Source: Prevotella sp. (GTDB lineage: Bacteria; Bacteroidota; Bacteroidia; Bacteroidales; Bacteroidaceae). From it: a stretch of 64,000 nucleotides of DNA. A program made the position numbers and the translations under genes. The stretch is taken from contig JAFQQY010000032.1 in the NCBI GenBank assembly GCA_017410365.1, positions 1-64,000 on the forward strand, written 5' to 3'. Below, in pieces: positions 62,378 to 64,000 of this stretch (position 1 is the stretch's first letter; every line of letters begins with the position of its first letter). The notes under the pieces are model-generated. The model ran no database searches, was not told the DNA's origin, and was given only the letters and a program-made list of their open reading frames with translations.

Positions 62378-64000
62378 TTAATCATTTTGTGTAAATTGAT
62401 CGTTGTCGCTATAAGCAGGATTCTGCTTCAACCAGTCGCAGACATCAGTATCAGTACGAGGTATCGGCATATACAGGTTAGCCTCAGAACGCATCTTAGC
62501 CTTACGAGCTGCTGCACCTTCTGTATATTTACGTCCAATAAGGTCAAGCATAGCATTGTGGTTCTTTGGCAGTGGTGTGCCTGCTGCTTCCATATCAGCA
62601 AGAGTTGTTGTATAGTCAACACCCTCTACATGACGGTAGTTATAGCGGAGCAGGTCATACCAGCGCTTGCCTTCGAAACAAAGTTCACGCAAACGCTCTG
62701 CAAGAATCAGTTCTTCCATACGCTGAACATCGGCGTATGTATTCCACTTCAACGAGTCTGACTTAGCTGCATCATCGTATGAACGGTTATTTACATACTG
62801 TACAATATTGAATGCACTGCGAAGAATTGGGTCTGCCTTGTCTGCTGCCAACTGTGTCATAGCCTCTGCCTTCATAAGCATGATGTCTGTCAAGCGATAG
62901 ATAATAAAGTTCTGACGGAAATTTCCATACTGTCTTGCTTCACGCGCAATACCCTTAGTTGGCAGTGCAGTATACATGTTCTGACCTATCATCTTGCGTA
63001 CATCAAACGAAGCAGCACCAGAACCGACATCAAATGTGTTCATCCAATAACGGAAGTCATTGCCTGATGCATAAACATTAGATGTACCAGTTGCACCAAA
63101 AATTGAAGATGCTTGCAAATAACCTGTAGTAGAGTTGTTGTCCTTATATTTAAAATAATATGAACAAAGACCTGAGTTGTTGCCTGATTGCAGCTCAAAG
63201 ATACTTTCTTCAGAGTTCATGTTGATGAAAATTTCGTTATAAGCTTCACCTGCATCATACAAAGGATACTCCTTTACAACTGTCTCCATTGGGCCTTGAA
63301 CGTGGTTAGCACGTTTTGACTCAATCACCTTGTCGCAATATTCAACGCACTTCTTGTAGTCTTCTGGATTGTGCATTACAGAAGCACGCCACAGATAGAT
63401 GTCGGCAAGAATCGAGTGGATGGCTTCCTTGTTAATCCAACCCACACGCTGCCATCCGCTTGCTGCCGCAGAAAGGGCATTCTTCTCTGCCTCTTCAAGG
63501 TCAGCAATACAGTTGACAAGCACAGAGTCTGGCGACAATTGTCTGATAGTCATATCCTGACTGCTATTCATATAAGCAGTAGTAGTATATGGAACATCAC
63601 GGAAGGTACGAACCAGATAGAAATAGCAAAGGGCACGCAAAGCCAACATCTGAGAACGGTCTGTCTCATAGTCACCGTTTGTATAATTAGGGTCGATAGA
63701 CATTACAGGCTCTGCTTTCTGAAGCACGATATTACAGTTGTTGATAACCGAATATATAGGTGCCCATGCCGAAAAAGCGTTGGTTGTCTCAATGTTAACC
63801 TCCTCTATTTCGAGAAGAGAGTTACGAGTTCCATCGTTAATATTGCTTACCAAAAGCAGCTCGTCAGAACGGAAACCACCCCAAACAATGAGTTTAGAAA
63901 TGACATCAGCTCCAGTCATCTTTGAGTATGCGCCGTTCACCATCATCGACACATCTGACTTAGACTGCCAGAAGTCCTCGTCAACGGTCTTATCGTCTGG
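62378..64000 (-). CDS. SusD/RagB-family lipoprotein, 5' end off window
   Basis: The frame is open through the right edge. The codons upstream of 63952 read DEDFWQSKSDVSMMVNGAY, the usual SusD N-terminal helix, so the GTG at 63952 is internal and the start lies beyond 64000. Visible SusD motifs are YSVINNCNIVLQKA, QMLALRALCYFYLVRTFRDVP and AERLRELCFEGKRWYDLLRY near the C-terminus. About 540 residues are present. It belongs to a first SusC/D pair whose SusC gene should lie just outside the window. The fasciclin gene follows after 17 bp. Confidence 0.93.
   Translation of the reverse strand, partial: PDDKTVDEDFWQSKSDVSMMVNGAYSKMTGADVISKLIVWGGFRSDELLLVSNINDGTRNSLLEIEEVNIETTNAFSAWAPIYSVINNCNIVLQKAEPVMSIDPNYTNGDYETDRSQMLALRALCYFYLVRTFRDVPYTTTAYMNSSQDMTIRQLSPDSVLVNCIADLEEAEKNALSAAASGWQRVGWINKEAIHSILADIYLWRASVMHNPEDYKKCVEYCDKVIESKRANHVQGPMETVVKEYPLYDAGEAYNEIFINMNSEESIFELQSGNNSGLCSYYFKYKDNNSTTGYLQASSIFGATGTSNVYASGNDFRYWMNTFDVGSGAASFDVRKMIGQNMYTALPTKGIAREARQYGNFRQNFIIYRLTDIMLMKAEAMTQLAADKADPILRSAFNIVQYVNNRSYDDAAKSDSLKWNTYADVQRMEELILAERLRELCFEGKRWYDLLRYNYRHVEGVDYTTTLADMEAAGTPLPKNHNAMLDLIGRKYTEGAAARKAKMRSEANLYMPIPRTDTDVCDWLKQNPAYSDNDQFTQND

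Noticed and set aside
63953..64000. GTG start at 63952 for the right-edge SusD
   Set aside because: Upstream codons continue a typical SusD N-terminal sequence to the window edge, so the true start is outside.

Overview
The window looks like the chromosome of a gut or rumen Prevotella-type bacterium (Bacteroidales). Three signs support this. Most gene starts are preceded by the Bacteroidetes promoter TTTG-N19/20-TAnnTTTG rather than a strong Shine-Dalgarno site. SusC/SusD pairs, a hybrid two-component regulator and type IX secretion (T9SS) tails are present. The housekeeping genes (mrp without its CxxC motif, porE, ADP-forming acetate-CoA ligase) are of Bacteroidales type. No tRNA, rRNA, CRISPR array or transposase gene was seen. 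All family names come from reading the protein sequences; no database search was run.

Layout. 1-5134 (minus): three surface-protein genes (cohesin-like, InlB-repeat plus dockerin, leucine-rich repeat with a T9SS-like tail). 5214-5808: a structured RNA unit and an iteron repeat. 6019-10290 (plus): trmB, a TonB receptor with a His-rich N-terminus, mrp. 10366-12133 (minus): HlyD-like fusion protein and a coiled-coil membrane protein. 12399-19463 (plus): LUD protein, topB, porE, acetate-CoA ligase. 19552-21057 (minus): glnA. 21451-25708 (plus): clpB and an ATPase gene bracketed by a duplicated clpB tail. 25874-29292 (minus): pectate lyase PL10 and two exported proteins. 29360-29974: second copy of the RNA and iteron unit. 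30421-37402: pectin-binding-like protein, an ECF sigma/PspC operon, an rRNA methyltransferase, thyA, folA and an Lrp regulator.

37827-64000 is a pectin (rhamnogalacturonan I) utilisation locus. It has two PL11 lyases, a GH28, a SASA-type esterase, a two-domain esterase, an HTCS regulator, and a tightly packed operon SusD / fasciclin / fasciclin / SusC / SusD that runs off the right edge. The model is that surface lyases and esterases cut and deacetylate the polymer, SusC/D import oligosaccharides, periplasmic GH28 trims them and the HTCS senses the products.

The most unusual content is non-coding. Two copies of a promoter-driven RNA of about 300 nt (5214-5527 and 29360-29642, both minus) share conserved blocks, a covarying long-range helix and an alternative local hairpin, and each sits directly upstream of a gene for an exported protein. 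Upstream of each RNA promoter lies an inverted-repeat-bounded element of about 200 bp with four TGCCAG-type repeats at an exact 22-bp period. A degenerate third array may lie upstream of the PL10 gene. Many spacers also carry short tandem or palindromic repeats of several unrelated families.
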